DNA of 64,000 bases from CAJINA01 sp964636125. Its GTDB lineage: Bacteria; Desulfobacterota; Desulfobacteria; Desulfobacterales; CAJINA01. Position numbers and translations under genes: made by a program. This document shows positions 34,567 through 42,510 of the stretch, piece after piece. The DNA lies in the NCBI GenBank assembly GCA_964636125.1, contig CAZWPX010000015.1, forward strand, positions 17,400 to 81,399, in the 5' to 3' direction. The notes under the pieces were generated by a model. The model searched no databases, had not been told where the DNA came from, and saw only the letters and a list, made by a program, of their open reading frames with translations. The number at the start of each line of letters is the position of its first letter. Positions within the stretch are counted from its first letter, which is position 1.

Positions 34567-35529
34567 GATACCCTCCTTTTCTGGTTGCGGATGCAATTGG
34601 GCCTGTAATGAGCGGCCTCTGCCCTGTATCAGAAATAACCTGGGACGCAGAGGTGAACTGTCGTATGAGATACGTAAATGAGTTCCGCGCAAGTTATGAG
34701 AAAAGCGTCCCGCTTGAGCAGGAGACCTTACAGGCGCCACTGCACACAGTTGGTTATGACGAGCCTGTCTGCTGACCCGATTTTCAGGCGCCGCTGGTCT
34801 GCGAAGCCCTGACACCGTATTGGCAAACCTGCCGGTGTATCCAGCCTGATGGACATCACCCCTGTCGGCCTAGAAAGCTGGCGGCAGGTTGGGATGTTGT
34901 GGCTTTGCCCATGCTAACCGGTATTAAGACCAAATTTCAACTGTTTTAATTTAGTTGTATTAAATCCGGATGGTTAGATCCATCGAAGGGGGAACTATCC
35001 GGATTTGTAATGATCACGATCAGCGGAAAACCCGGAGGTCTGGATGCCAGCTGCAGGTTTCGGTCGGAGTTTGTCCATCCACAGATGACGCCTATATTTT
35101 TCACCGTGGCCCGTTTTACACCAATTTCCGACAGCTTGGAATAAATTGACGTTTGACAAAAATAGCCAAATCAAGTATTTATGAACAATCAACAGCAGCC
35201 AGATGAGAATTGCTTTGGGATATACCAAACTGCTCCAAAGAGCCATTCATTCGATTGCTATGCACACATTTGCTTTTGCGAGTCCAATTCCTAAAAGTGA
35301 TTTCTCGTCCATTGCCGCTATAGGGCCCTGACTCAACGAACAGGCCCCTCCTATACCGCGCTATAGCTGCTATTAAAAAAACGACCAACAGTTCGAACCG
35401 ATTTATTCATAAAGGGTTGATCCTGTTCAGGGTTGAATTCGGGTGGCGTGGTTTCTGAACTTTTCACAGGCGTCTGTGTTGACACGGTATTGTGCATGCG
35501 CGCTGCAGCGACAGTGAGGAAATGAGATA
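34567..35529. other. Gene-poor gap of about 960 bases
   Basis: Short open frames occur on both strands (for example 34995-35246 on the minus strand) but none has a ribosome site, a recognisable family or the codon pattern of the neighbours. The stretch is more AT-rich than the surrounding genes from about 34915. It must contain the dodecin promoter and that of the gene at 35530. A good plus-strand promoter-like pair at 35153-35181 and imperfect dyads near 35318-35368 are the only structures seen; an unannotated small RNA or degraded sequence is possible. Confidence 0.6.
35153..35181 (+). promoter_or_regulatory. Promoter-like element in the gene-poor gap
   Basis: A perfect TTGACA (35153-35158) and TATTTA (35176-35181) are 17 nt apart, predicting a start near 35188. 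A 37-codon frame begins with ATG at 35181 but has no ribosome site. The element could drive a small RNA or the gene at 35530 through a long leader. Confidence 0.4.
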
Positions 35530-35994
35530 ATGGCCAATCTGCTGGATATGCATTTCAGGAAGACCGACCTTGCCTCTACGAACGAAATCACCTTTGATTC
35601 CGACATGCTCAAACTCCTCATGGCGATTGACGAGACGAAAACCGTCCGCCAGATTGCCGGTGCGCTGGCGTTGTCCCCCGCGGCTTTCAAACAAAGTTTC
35701 GTAAAGCTGGTAAAACTTAAACTGATCGAGCAAGTGGCCGACGCTGCCCCGACAACCTATGTCAGTGAAGGTTTCCTGGATAAAACCCGGGAGGTCCTCA
35801 TCGGGCTGACAGGCCCCCTGGGTGAAGTCCTGCTGGAAGAAACCGCCGAACAGATGAATCTGGAAATGAACCAAATCCCACAGGACAGACTGGGTGATTT
35901 TATTTATAACCTTGCCAATCAGATGCCCGGTGAGAAGCAGAAAAACGAGTTCAGCACCGTTATGTTGAAAGAGATTAAGCTGCTGGGTGATTAA
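35530..35994 (+). CDS. Unknown 154-residue protein with a winged-helix-like N-terminal half
   Basis: No family was recognised with certainty. Residues about 20-75 (SDMLKLLMAIDETKTVRQIA, then GALALSPAAFKQSFVKLVKL) look like a winged helix-turn-helix of the type found in regulators with a divergent recognition helix. The C-terminal half (GPLGEVLLEETAEQMNLEMN, IPQDRLGDFIYNLANQMPGE) is helical and acidic. It is cytoplasmic, with no signal peptide. GAGGAAATGAGATA precedes the ATG. It is first in a probable three-gene unit with the sensor-like genes at 36053 and 36741 (gaps of 58 and 82 nt), which suggests a role in the same signalling process. Confidence 0.7.
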   Translation: MANLLDMHFRKTDLASTNEITFDSDMLKLLMAIDETKTVRQIAGALALSPAAFKQSFVKLVKLKLIEQVADAAPTTYVSEGFLDKTREVLIGLTGPLGEVLLEETAEQMNLEMNQIPQDRLGDFIYNLANQMPGEKQKNEFSTVMLKEIKLLGD

Positions 35995-36052
35995 CCCCAG
36001 ACCCTGACGGGCAGAGGCAAACAAAACGAAACACCAACGAAGGAGACACCCA

Positions 36053-36658
36053 TTGAACTCAGCGCCCCCCTTATACTTAAAGTGCCTCGGTTTCCTTTTT
36101 CTGCTTGCGGGCCTGGTCGCACCTGCCCTGCAGGCCCAGGAAAACCTGGCCGGTTTTGATCTCCAGGTGCTGACGATCGCCGAAAACTGCCGGAATGAAG
36201 TCCAGGCTGAGATGGAAAAACTGATCGCCTCCAACCGCCTCAATACCGCCCAGGTGTTTGATACCTTTTACATCCCGATTCCCAATACCAACCCCCAGAA
36301 ATTCCGGACAGCGTATGATAAAATGACCGATGAAGTCCTCAGGATCATACTGGACAAATACCTGGACATGGACAAGCGCATCTTATTTGTTGTCGCCGTC
36401 GATCGCAACGGCTACCTGCCGACCCACAATACAAAATACTCCCGGCCGTTAACCGACGACGAAGATTTCAACACCAAGAACAACCGTACCAAAAGACTGT
36501 TCAACGACAGAACCGGGCTGGCCGCGGCCCGCAATACGGAACCGGTCCTGATCCAGAAATACAGCCGGGATACCGGAGAGCAGATGGCCGATCTCTCCGT
36601 ACCAATAAAGATTAAGGGTAAACACTGGGGGGCCCTGCGGATCGGATACAAACGCTGA
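36053..36658 (+). CDS. Exported sensor-like protein with a single-Cache/PAS-like domain
   Basis: The 201-residue precursor has a signal peptide (LGFLFLLAGLVAPALQAQ) and one domain whose core, AVDRNGYLPTHNTKYSRPLT, then NNRTKRLFNDRTGLAAARNT and KGKHWGALRIGYKR, is the type of ligand-sensing domain seen in the periplasmic part of some chemoreceptors. Here it has no membrane helix after the domain and no output module. The start is TTG at 36053: AAGGAGA lies 7 nt before it and no ATG precedes the signal peptide. The next gene encodes a membrane-anchored paralogue. Function unknown; a soluble ligand-binding partner is one guess. Confidence 0.75.
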   Translation: MNSAPPLYLKCLGFLFLLAGLVAPALQAQENLAGFDLQVLTIAENCRNEVQAEMEKLIASNRLNTAQVFDTFYIPIPNTNPQKFRTAYDKMTDEVLRIILDKYLDMDKRILFVVAVDRNGYLPTHNTKYSRPLTDDEDFNTKNNRTKRLFNDRTGLAAARNTEPVLIQKYSRDTGEQMADLSVPIKIKGKHWGALRIGYKR

Positions 36659-36740
36659 AGGCAAACCAGACAGATCTATCCAACCGGTTAAACTGATTCG
36701 AAAGACTCCGTGATAGTCTGAGAGAGAGAGGACACTGAAA

Positions 36741-37640
36741 ATGTTTAAATTTATTACAGGTAAAATTGGTGTAAAGGTATCATTGCTGGTCAATTTTTTT
36801 ATTCTGATCGTCATGTCCGCAGGAACCTATTTTCTTGTTACCCAGCAAAGCCTGAGCCTTGAAAGGGAACTGCTCAGCAGGGGAAAAATCCAGTCCATCG
36901 TCGGGGCCAAAATGATCGGCCAGATCATCGAGGAAGCGATTGACAACGGTGTCTTTTCTGTCAAAGATGCATTTGATACAGACTATGAGCTGATTGGCAA
37001 CTTCGAACCGCCCAAATACCACACCAAGTACGACTTTTACCTGGACAAAGCCATCCTCGGGCTGCAGGATGAATTTCTGTTGGACAAAAGTATCGTTTTC
37101 GCCGTGGCGGTTGATAAAAATGGCTACCTCCCCACCCACAACACCCGCTACCAAAAACCGATTACGGGCAACCCGGAACAGGACAAAGTCGGTAATCGCA
37201 CCAAACGGGTTTTCAATGACCCCGTGGGCCTGAAGGCCGCCCAGAACACCGCCAAAGGTCTGTTGCAGGTGTACCACCGTGATACCGGCGTAACCATGTG
37301 GGACGTCTCTTCGCCGATCTTTGTTAAGGGCAAGCACTGGGGCGGATTTCGCATCGGCCTCTCCCTTGAAGTGATCAACACGGCCAAGAAAAAACTGATG
37401 AACACCCTGGTCACAATGATGGGTGGTATTTTGACACTTTCCCTGGTCCTGACCTTTATCTCGGTAAACCGCTCACTGGCGCCGCTTAGAAAACTGACCA
37501 TTGCGGCCACAGGTTTAGCCAGCGGCAAAAACCTGAAAGATGAAATTAGAGTCACTCGCCACGATGAAATCGGTAAACTCCAGGAAACCCTGGACCGCCT
37601 GCGGCTGAGTATGATCATCGCCTTAAAACGCAGAAAGTAA
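36741..37640 (+). CDS. Membrane receptor-like protein: Cache-type sensor plus HAMP, no output domain
   Basis: The 299-residue protein has an N-terminal helix (about 12-33), a periplasmic domain (about 35-210) that repeats the motifs of the preceding gene (AVDKNGYLPTHNTRYQKPIT, GNRTKRVFNDPVGLKAAQNT, GKHWGGFRIG), a second helix (about 222-243, MMGGILTLSLVLTFISV) and a HAMP domain (about 245-297, SLAPLRKLTIAATGLASGKN). It stops right after HAMP, without methyl-accepting, kinase or cyclase domain, so the signal must pass to another protein. GAGAGGAC lies before the ATG. It ends the three-gene unit, followed by a terminator-like hairpin. Confidence 0.82.
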   Translation: MFKFITGKIGVKVSLLVNFFILIVMSAGTYFLVTQQSLSLERELLSRGKIQSIVGAKMIGQIIEEAIDNGVFSVKDAFDTDYELIGNFEPPKYHTKYDFYLDKAILGLQDEFLLDKSIVFAVAVDKNGYLPTHNTRYQKPITGNPEQDKVGNRTKRVFNDPVGLKAAQNTAKGLLQVYHRDTGVTMWDVSSPIFVKGKHWGGFRIGLSLEVINTAKKKLMNTLVTMMGGILTLSLVLTFISVNRSLAPLRKLTIAATGLASGKNLKDEIRVTRHDEIGKLQETLDRLRLSMIIALKRRK

Positions 37641-37642
37641 TC

Positions 37643-37675
37643 ATAACCGGCGATTCCCGCCGGTTATATGCCATT
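37643..37675 (+). terminator. Predicted intrinsic terminator after the HAMP gene
   Basis: ATAACCGGCG (37643-37652) and CGCCGGTTAT (37658-37667) form a perfect 10-bp stem with a 5-nt loop just after the stop codon. A short T run (TTTT) comes a few bases later, so the tail is weaker than in a classic terminator. Confidence 0.6.
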
Positions 37676-37690
37676 TTAAGGGAACACCGC

Positions 37691-37729
37691 GACTCGAGAC
37701 CTTTGAAATCCTTTCACAGGTCTTGAGTC
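37691..37729 (+). promoter_or_regulatory. Long leader hairpin just before the GcvR-like gene
   Basis: GACTCGAGACCT (37691-37702) pairs with AGGTCTTGAGTC (37718-37729) with one G-U pair, and inside it TGAAA (37704-37708) pairs with TTTCA (37712-37716) across a 3-nt loop. The result is a 39-nt hairpin with 17 pairs and a single 1x1 mismatch. It ends 5 nt before the ribosome site GGAGGA (37735-37740) of the gene at 37748. No T run follows, so it is not a terminator; translation control or mRNA stability are possibilities. Confidence 0.6.
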
Positions 37730-37747
37730 AGTTAGGAGGAAAAGATT

Positions 37748-38281
37748 ATGGGCAATAGTTATATTATGACTGCATTCGGCAAGGATCGACCGGGGATTGT
37801 GGCCGATGTTTCACAGGTTCTATATGAAAACGGGTGCAACCTTGAAGATTCAACCATGACGTTGCTGGCGGATGAATTTACCCTTATCCTGCTGTTCACG
37901 ACCGACGCAAACGGCAAGGGTAAGGATCAGCTTCAAAAAGAGTGCCGCCGCCTGGAACGCGAAAAAGGGGTGTCCGCCTTCCTGCGACCGGTAACGGCTG
38001 CCCAAGCCGTCGTCAATACAACCGGTTCCGATCGGACCCTTCATGTTGAAGGCATCGACCAGGCTGGTATCGTGTATAAAGTGAGCCGTTTTCTGGCGGA
38101 CAACAACCTGAATATCGTCGATCTGGTCTCCCGATTAACCCCTTCTCCCAACAGCGGAACTTCATTTTATGTTATGGATATCCACATCCAGGTGCCCGCC
38201 GAAGTGGATATGGATCAAATCACGACTGGGCTGGACCGGGTAGGTGAGGAGCTGAATGTGGATATAACCTTCACAGATTAG
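37748..38281 (+). CDS. GcvR-like regulator with two ACT domains
   Basis: The 177-residue cytoplasmic protein consists of two ACT domains (about residues 1-80 and 95-177). The first has TAFGKDRPGIVADVSQVLYE and the second VEGIDQAGIVYKVSRFLADN with LNIVDLVSRLTPSPNSGTSFY, as in the GcvR family. GcvR binds glycine and inhibits GcvA, but these double-ACT proteins are widespread where GcvA is absent, so the exact role is open; amino-acid sensing is likely. A strong GGAGG precedes the ATG, immediately downstream of a long leader hairpin. Neighbouring genes do not belong to glycine metabolism. Confidence 0.82.
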   Translation: MGNSYIMTAFGKDRPGIVADVSQVLYENGCNLEDSTMTLLADEFTLILLFTTDANGKGKDQLQKECRRLEREKGVSAFLRPVTAAQAVVNTTGSDRTLHVEGIDQAGIVYKVSRFLADNNLNIVDLVSRLTPSPNSGTSFYVMDIHIQVPAEVDMDQITTGLDRVGEELNVDITFTD

Positions 38282-38318
38282 AGCCCCGACCCGGTGCGCA
38301 TGGGGCCCAGACAGCTCG

Positions 38319-39455
38319 CTATCCGGCCGGCCACTCGGCCAGTTTTTTCTCAATGACATCTACGAGATCAATCCGACCACGGGTTTTCAGCGGAACGATC
38401 AGCTCGCGGTAAAAATGCGCCCGGTGCCGGATGGTAATACTGAAGCTGTCCAGCAAATCCGGTGTCACCGGCTGCCCTTCAAATGAATTGATTTTTTCCA
38501 GGACACCAACCGCCTCGAGCCCCAGCATGGTGCGGACACATTTCTCACAGCGGCCGCAGTTCAGCCTTTTTTCCACATTCGCCAGGCATACCCGCAAGTT
38601 ATCCAGGGCCACGTCCCAATCTGCGATTGCGCGTATTTTGTCAATGCGGGATACTTCAACATCCCGGTGTCTGATTTTAAGGTCGTAGCTGGCATACTCC
38701 GGGTCCAGCAGGGGATGGGAGCCACAGGGCGCCAGGTTGGGTAAATCGTAGGAGGACCCAATATAGGCCAGGTTGATGCGCCCATCGAATGCATGGGCAA
38801 CCGCGGCCAGGACCGCCCCGAAAAACCGGGTCAGCCAGAGGTCCCGGTCATCACATAAATGCCGGATATTGGTATAAACAGGTATCAGGCTGACACCGGT
38901 ATCTGCGGCCACGGCCGCCATGGCCCTTTTGGCTCGTTCGAAGACATGGTACTTCATGCCCCGGGCCACAACTCCACCTATATCAAACCCGTGCACCAGC
39001 AAGCAATCCTTGATAAAACCGGGATGCGTCTTGGGATACCGTTGATGATTCAGACGCAGGGCGGCCAGCGAGTCTATACCCCCGGACATGAACAGGGCCG
39101 CCCGTCGGGCCTTTGAGGGGTAACGGGCGCCTGCCAGTTTCCCGGCCTCCAGGGCCAGGGGCCGCAGGCGGCCTCCCGACCAGGTCTGCAGGATCGCCAT
39201 GGCGGTCCGCAGCCCTTCTGCCAGGGCCGGGCAGATGTCGGCCTCTAAATGGATGCGTTTTTCACCCAGGTGCATGGCCGGGATGAAACAGCCTGTCAAA
39301 AACGCGTGCGGATGACAGTTGATATCTCCGGCGAACTCTTTTTCGGTCTCGATGTAGATCGTTTTCGGAGGCTGGTCGGCCTCCTCCCAGAGGACACGGG
39401 CTTCAGCACGCAGGTGCTCCCCGTCTTCCCTCAGCCTGAAATTCGAAAGTATCAT
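38319..39455 (-). CDS. PP-loop ATPase of unknown specificity (SGGIDS motif plus C-terminal cysteine cluster)
   Basis: The 378-residue protein has an all-beta N-terminal part (about 1-115) and an adenine-nucleotide alpha-hydrolase domain with the PP-loop FMSGGIDS at residues 122-129. Near residue 305 lies NCGRCEKCVRT, a cysteine cluster with two CXXC spacings. PP-loop enzymes adenylate a carboxylate, carbonyl or thiol acceptor, as in asparagine synthetase, ThiI, QueC or TilS; none of these matches over the full length. It ends a three-gene run with a RimK-type ligase and a GNAT fusion, so an activation or amidation step on a small molecule is a reasonable guess. The start ATG has no strong ribosome site. 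Confidence 0.75.
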   Translation of the reverse strand: MILSNFRLREDGEHLRAEARVLWEEADQPPKTIYIETEKEFAGDINCHPHAFLTGCFIPAMHLGEKRIHLEADICPALAEGLRTAMAILQTWSGGRLRPLALEAGKLAGARYPSKARRAALFMSGGIDSLAALRLNHQRYPKTHPGFIKDCLLVHGFDIGGVVARGMKYHVFERAKRAMAAVAADTGVSLIPVYTNIRHLCDDRDLWLTRFFGAVLAAVAHAFDGRINLAYIGSSYDLPNLAPCGSHPLLDPEYASYDLKIRHRDVEVSRIDKIRAIADWDVALDNLRVCLANVEKRLNCGRCEKCVRTMLGLEAVGVLEKINSFEGQPVTPDLLDSFSITIRHRAHFYRELIVPLKTRGRIDLVDVIEKKLAEWPAG

Positions 39456-39486
39456 ACCGCCTGCTTTTCTCTATGGTTGGCTATTT

Positions 39487-40383
39487 TTAGGTGTCAGGTT
39501 TGTTAGCGGCCCGCGTGCAGGCTTGGTCAATGATCATCCCGGCCACATCCAGCCCGGTGGCCTGCTCCAGGCCTTTAAACCCCGGCGAATAGTTGACCTC
39601 GATCACATAAACACGATGGCTCTGCGCCTGGATCAAGTCCACCCCGGCTACATCCAGGCCCACCGCCCGGGCTGCGTCCAGGGCTGTCTGCGCTGCCCGG
39701 GGGGTCAATTCGTGGGCCTGACCGGTGGCGCCCAGATGAAAATTGGCCCTGAATTCACCGGCCGGCGGCAAGAGCCGCATGGCGCCGGCTATCTTCCCGC
39801 CAATCACCAGAACACGGATATCTTGACGCCCTGCAGTGGGAACGAATTTTTGCAGCAGCAAGCCCTGGGTCCTTTCCAGGTTTGCGGTGATCATGGCCTC
39901 CAGTACCCTGGCATTGCGTGCCAGGGCAACCCCGGCCCCCTGCCGGCCGTTGATCTGCTTGACAACCACCGGGTAGTCCAAAGGGTATTGCGCCGCTGCG
40001 GCCAGTCCGTCGGGGGCATTGATGAACAGTGTGTCCGGAACCGTTACCCCTGCCGCCGCAAGCGCCTGGAGTGTCAGAAATTGGTTGCGCGTCAGCCGGA
40101 TGGCCGCCAGGTCATTCACCAGGGGAATACCCATCCGGCCAAAATGGCTGATCAGCACCAGGCAGGACTGCCCGACCTGGGCGCCCTGACGCGGCAGGAC
40201 CACATCCGGTAATCCGGATGTGGCCGCCCCCCCGCTCAACCGGGCAGTATTCCCGACAACGGCCGGCCAGGTACTATAAGGATCGATCACCACGACCCGG
40301 TGCCCCCTGGATGCCGCGGCCTCCGCCAGACGCCGGGTGGGGTGATACGCCTTATCCCGGACTGATATAATACCGATTTTCAT
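39487..40383 (-). CDS. RimK-type ATP-grasp ligase
   Basis: ATP-grasp ligases of this type form an amide or peptide bond through an acylphosphate, for example adding glutamate to a carboxyl end. The 298-residue protein starts MKIGIISVRDKAYHPTRRLA and has the substrate- and ATP-binding elements YPVVVKQINGRQGAGVALA, LLLQKFVPTAGRQDIRVLVI (R-rich phosphate site), and VYVIEVNYSPGFKGLEQATG with the metal-binding Glu and Asn. The order agrees with the RimK/LysX branch. No carrier protein (such as LysW) or S6 gene lies nearby. It sits 31 nt before the PP-loop gene and 65 nt after the GNAT fusion gene on the same strand. Confidence 0.87.
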   Translation of the reverse strand: MKIGIISVRDKAYHPTRRLAEAAASRGHRVVVIDPYSTWPAVVGNTARLSGGAATSGLPDVVLPRQGAQVGQSCLVLISHFGRMGIPLVNDLAAIRLTRNQFLTLQALAAAGVTVPDTLFINAPDGLAAAAQYPLDYPVVVKQINGRQGAGVALARNARVLEAMITANLERTQGLLLQKFVPTAGRQDIRVLVIGGKIAGAMRLLPPAGEFRANFHLGATGQAHELTPRAAQTALDAARAVGLDVAGVDLIQAQSHRVYVIEVNYSPGFKGLEQATGLDVAGMIIDQACTRAANKPDT

Positions 40384-40448
40384 GGCTTTCTCCTGTGCGT
40401 ATGCAGGTCAGCTGCACAAGCATTCTCGTCAATGGGCCTGGTTTACAA

Positions 40449-42434
40449 TCACCCCAGCATCGATTCCGGAATCCATATCCCCACCTGCTTGCCAAGGCGT
40501 TCACTGTAATACCCGGCCACCTGTCGGGTATTGTTGCGCAGAGCCATTTTGCGGGCCGCCACGTTGTCGGCACTGATCACCGCAAAGACCTTGCGGCGGC
40601 CGGCTCTCGCTGTCAGCCCCCCGAGGAGTCTGGCACCAATGCCCAGCCCACGGTATTCGGGTCTTACCGAGGTATAGCCCCGCTCTACGTAATCAGTAAG
40701 ATCATGACCGGATTGCCGACTCACCGCTTTTATATACTCGGCCCGCGGCTGTTTTAAAGAGGAATTTCCTACGATCACACCATCTTCCAGGGCGTAGGCA
40801 ATGAGAAAGGCCCGTTGGAGATTTTGCCGCACAAGGGCCATGTTCACCGAACCGCCGGACTCCACCATCCGGCAGATCTCATCCAGGTACCCGGCGGGCA
40901 GCTGGGCTGGTTTTACATAGCAGTACTCGAGTTGCTGCCCCAGAGCATAAATTGGGTGGGCAGCATCACCAATACGCCAGTGCAGCACCTTTTGCAATCC
41001 GTAGCGGGCCAGATAGAGCAACAAGTAGGCCGGATCATTGAGTCCCTGCCAGAAGGGACGGCCCGAAAGTTTCTGAACCCGGGTGTACACGGCCAGAGCC
41101 GTCCGGGGGTCAGCAGGGAGATCGGCCAGCGTGCCGGGCGGCGGATGATGACTCCAGGAGTGCACGATGTTGGGATTCGCGGCCGCAAAACGGGTCAAGT
41201 CCTTAAAGGCATCATTGTCCGGTTGATCGGGTATCTCCAGGTGGTTCCAGACACCCGCGCGGGATGTCTGCCACAACACCTCTTTGAGTACAGCCGGAGA
41301 GCCTGTCGGCCTGTCCCACAGGATGAGTTTTACGCCGGCCTGGCCCAGGGCCTGGCTTGCCACTGTCCGCCAGGATTCATGCAGTTGTGCGCGCAAGCCC
41401 AGGCATAAATCCGGATTAGCCTCGAGCAGAGCCTTCTCACCACCGGTAAAGAGTTCCGGCAGACCCCGGGCAGCCGTGATCAAAAAGGCGTCCGGGCCGC
41501 ATGTTTCCCGGCAGGCGGCAAGGGCACGCCCGAAACCGTCCGTATAAGCGTCATGCGTGCCGGCGTCACCGGTGAGTTCCAGAAGTCGGACCACCGCAGG
41601 AGCCAGGCAGGCGTTAGGGCCGTGCTGATGACAAGGTGCGGCCTGACCATCGTCAGACGCTGTAGAAGATTTCATCAGAGCGGCCAGGGCATCGGCATCC
41701 AGCGTCGCCAGTAAGCTGTCGGCGAACGGTTCACAACCGGCCAGGTGCTCCGGAGCGCCCACCATGGCCACCGGGAGGCCCGGGGCCATTTTTTTGACCA
41801 TCACCGCCAGGGTAGCAGCCGCCGGCACCTGCCGATCATCAGCGATCCATAACAGCAGCAGCCGTAGCCCGGGTTGGCGCAGCCGGGGCGCCAGTCCGGC
41901 CCGGCAAAGGGGCCCAAAAGGGTTCGTCTCCTTATCTGCTACAAATGTTGACAGTCGGGACCGGTCGCCCACCGCCGGGTTGAAAAAGTCGCCCCACCGA
42001 ATCCGGGAGGGATAAAAGGCCAGGGAAACCATATCCAGCAAGTTATCGATCCTGCCTCGCATGGCCACACAACGCTCCGGCTGGTAGAATTGATCTCCCC
42101 TGAAAAAGGCCAGCGCATCGGCAGCCTTTTCAATCCGTGCTTCCCACCGCCGGCGATCGGCGGCCAGGTCCTTGAGCAGCAGCCGGGCATCCGGGTCAGA
42201 TGTGCCATAACCACCACGGGCGACCCGGCTGTCGATGGTATCCCATATCGCCTTAAGACCACCCGGACTAAAAAGCGTCCGCTCAAAAAAATCCAGGTTG
42301 GCATCATACTGGAAAATGGGCAGACTGCGGCCTGCAAGCGGTACGGTCATCCGCTCCGGGGTCCCCGGCGGAACAGAGGGTGCCGCTGGTGGTGGATACA
42401 CCATCAGGATATGGTCAGAATTCAAAGGTGTCAT
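40449..42434 (-). CDS. Radical-SAM/B12-like scaffold lacking the iron-sulfur motif, fused to a GNAT acetyltransferase
   Basis: The 661-residue protein starts like cobalamin-dependent radical SAM enzymes (HILMVYPPPAAPSVPPGTPE), has a flavodoxin-like segment (LLLLWIADDRQVPAAATLAV, about 210-275) and a TIM-barrel-like middle region (about 290-520, with LPELFTGGEKALLEANPDLC). The CX3-4CX2C cluster motif expected between them is absent. The C-terminal 120 residues form a GNAT domain with YTSVRPEYRGLGIGARLLGG (acetyl-CoA loop) and VISADNVAARKMALRNN. It is first in the minus-strand trio with RimK-type and PP-loop genes. Acetylation of the trio's product is inferred; the scaffold assignment rests on visual similarity only. 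Confidence 0.65.
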   Translation of the reverse strand: MTPLNSDHILMVYPPPAAPSVPPGTPERMTVPLAGRSLPIFQYDANLDFFERTLFSPGGLKAIWDTIDSRVARGGYGTSDPDARLLLKDLAADRRRWEARIEKAADALAFFRGDQFYQPERCVAMRGRIDNLLDMVSLAFYPSRIRWGDFFNPAVGDRSRLSTFVADKETNPFGPLCRAGLAPRLRQPGLRLLLLWIADDRQVPAAATLAVMVKKMAPGLPVAMVGAPEHLAGCEPFADSLLATLDADALAALMKSSTASDDGQAAPCHQHGPNACLAPAVVRLLELTGDAGTHDAYTDGFGRALAACRETCGPDAFLITAARGLPELFTGGEKALLEANPDLCLGLRAQLHESWRTVASQALGQAGVKLILWDRPTGSPAVLKEVLWQTSRAGVWNHLEIPDQPDNDAFKDLTRFAAANPNIVHSWSHHPPPGTLADLPADPRTALAVYTRVQKLSGRPFWQGLNDPAYLLLYLARYGLQKVLHWRIGDAAHPIYALGQQLEYCYVKPAQLPAGYLDEICRMVESGGSVNMALVRQNLQRAFLIAYALEDGVIVGNSSLKQPRAEYIKAVSRQSGHDLTDYVERGYTSVRPEYRGLGIGARLLGGLTARAGRRKVFAVISADNVAARKMALRNNTRQVAGYYSERLGKQVGIWIPESMLG

Positions 42435-42510
42435 AATCTATTCATTTGAAAATATGTCACTTTTGGGTTAATGGTAATAAGAAAATAATAAGGCCGTGTC
42501 AATTCATATT

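Noticed and set aside
34995..35246. Minus-strand 83-codon frame in the gene-poor gap
   Set aside because: No ribosome site, no family, and composition unlike the neighbouring genes; the hydrophobic start is explained by AT-rich DNA.
35388..35402. GTTCGAA motif resembling a tRNA T-loop
   Set aside because: No matching acceptor, D or anticodon arms could be drawn around it.
35479..35507. Perfect TTGACA just before the gene at 35530
   Set aside because: The sequence at the right distance (GCTGCA) does not resemble a -10 box.
38286..38313. GAGCCCC/GGGGCCC dyad between convergent genes at 38.3 kb as a terminator
   Set aside because: One mismatch near the base, a 14-nt loop and no T run on either strand.
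38319..39455. QueC (7-cyano-7-deazaguanine synthase) for the PP-loop protein
   Set aside because: The SGGIDS loop and a C-terminal cysteine cluster are shared, but the long N-terminal beta part and overall length differ, and no queuosine genes are nearby.
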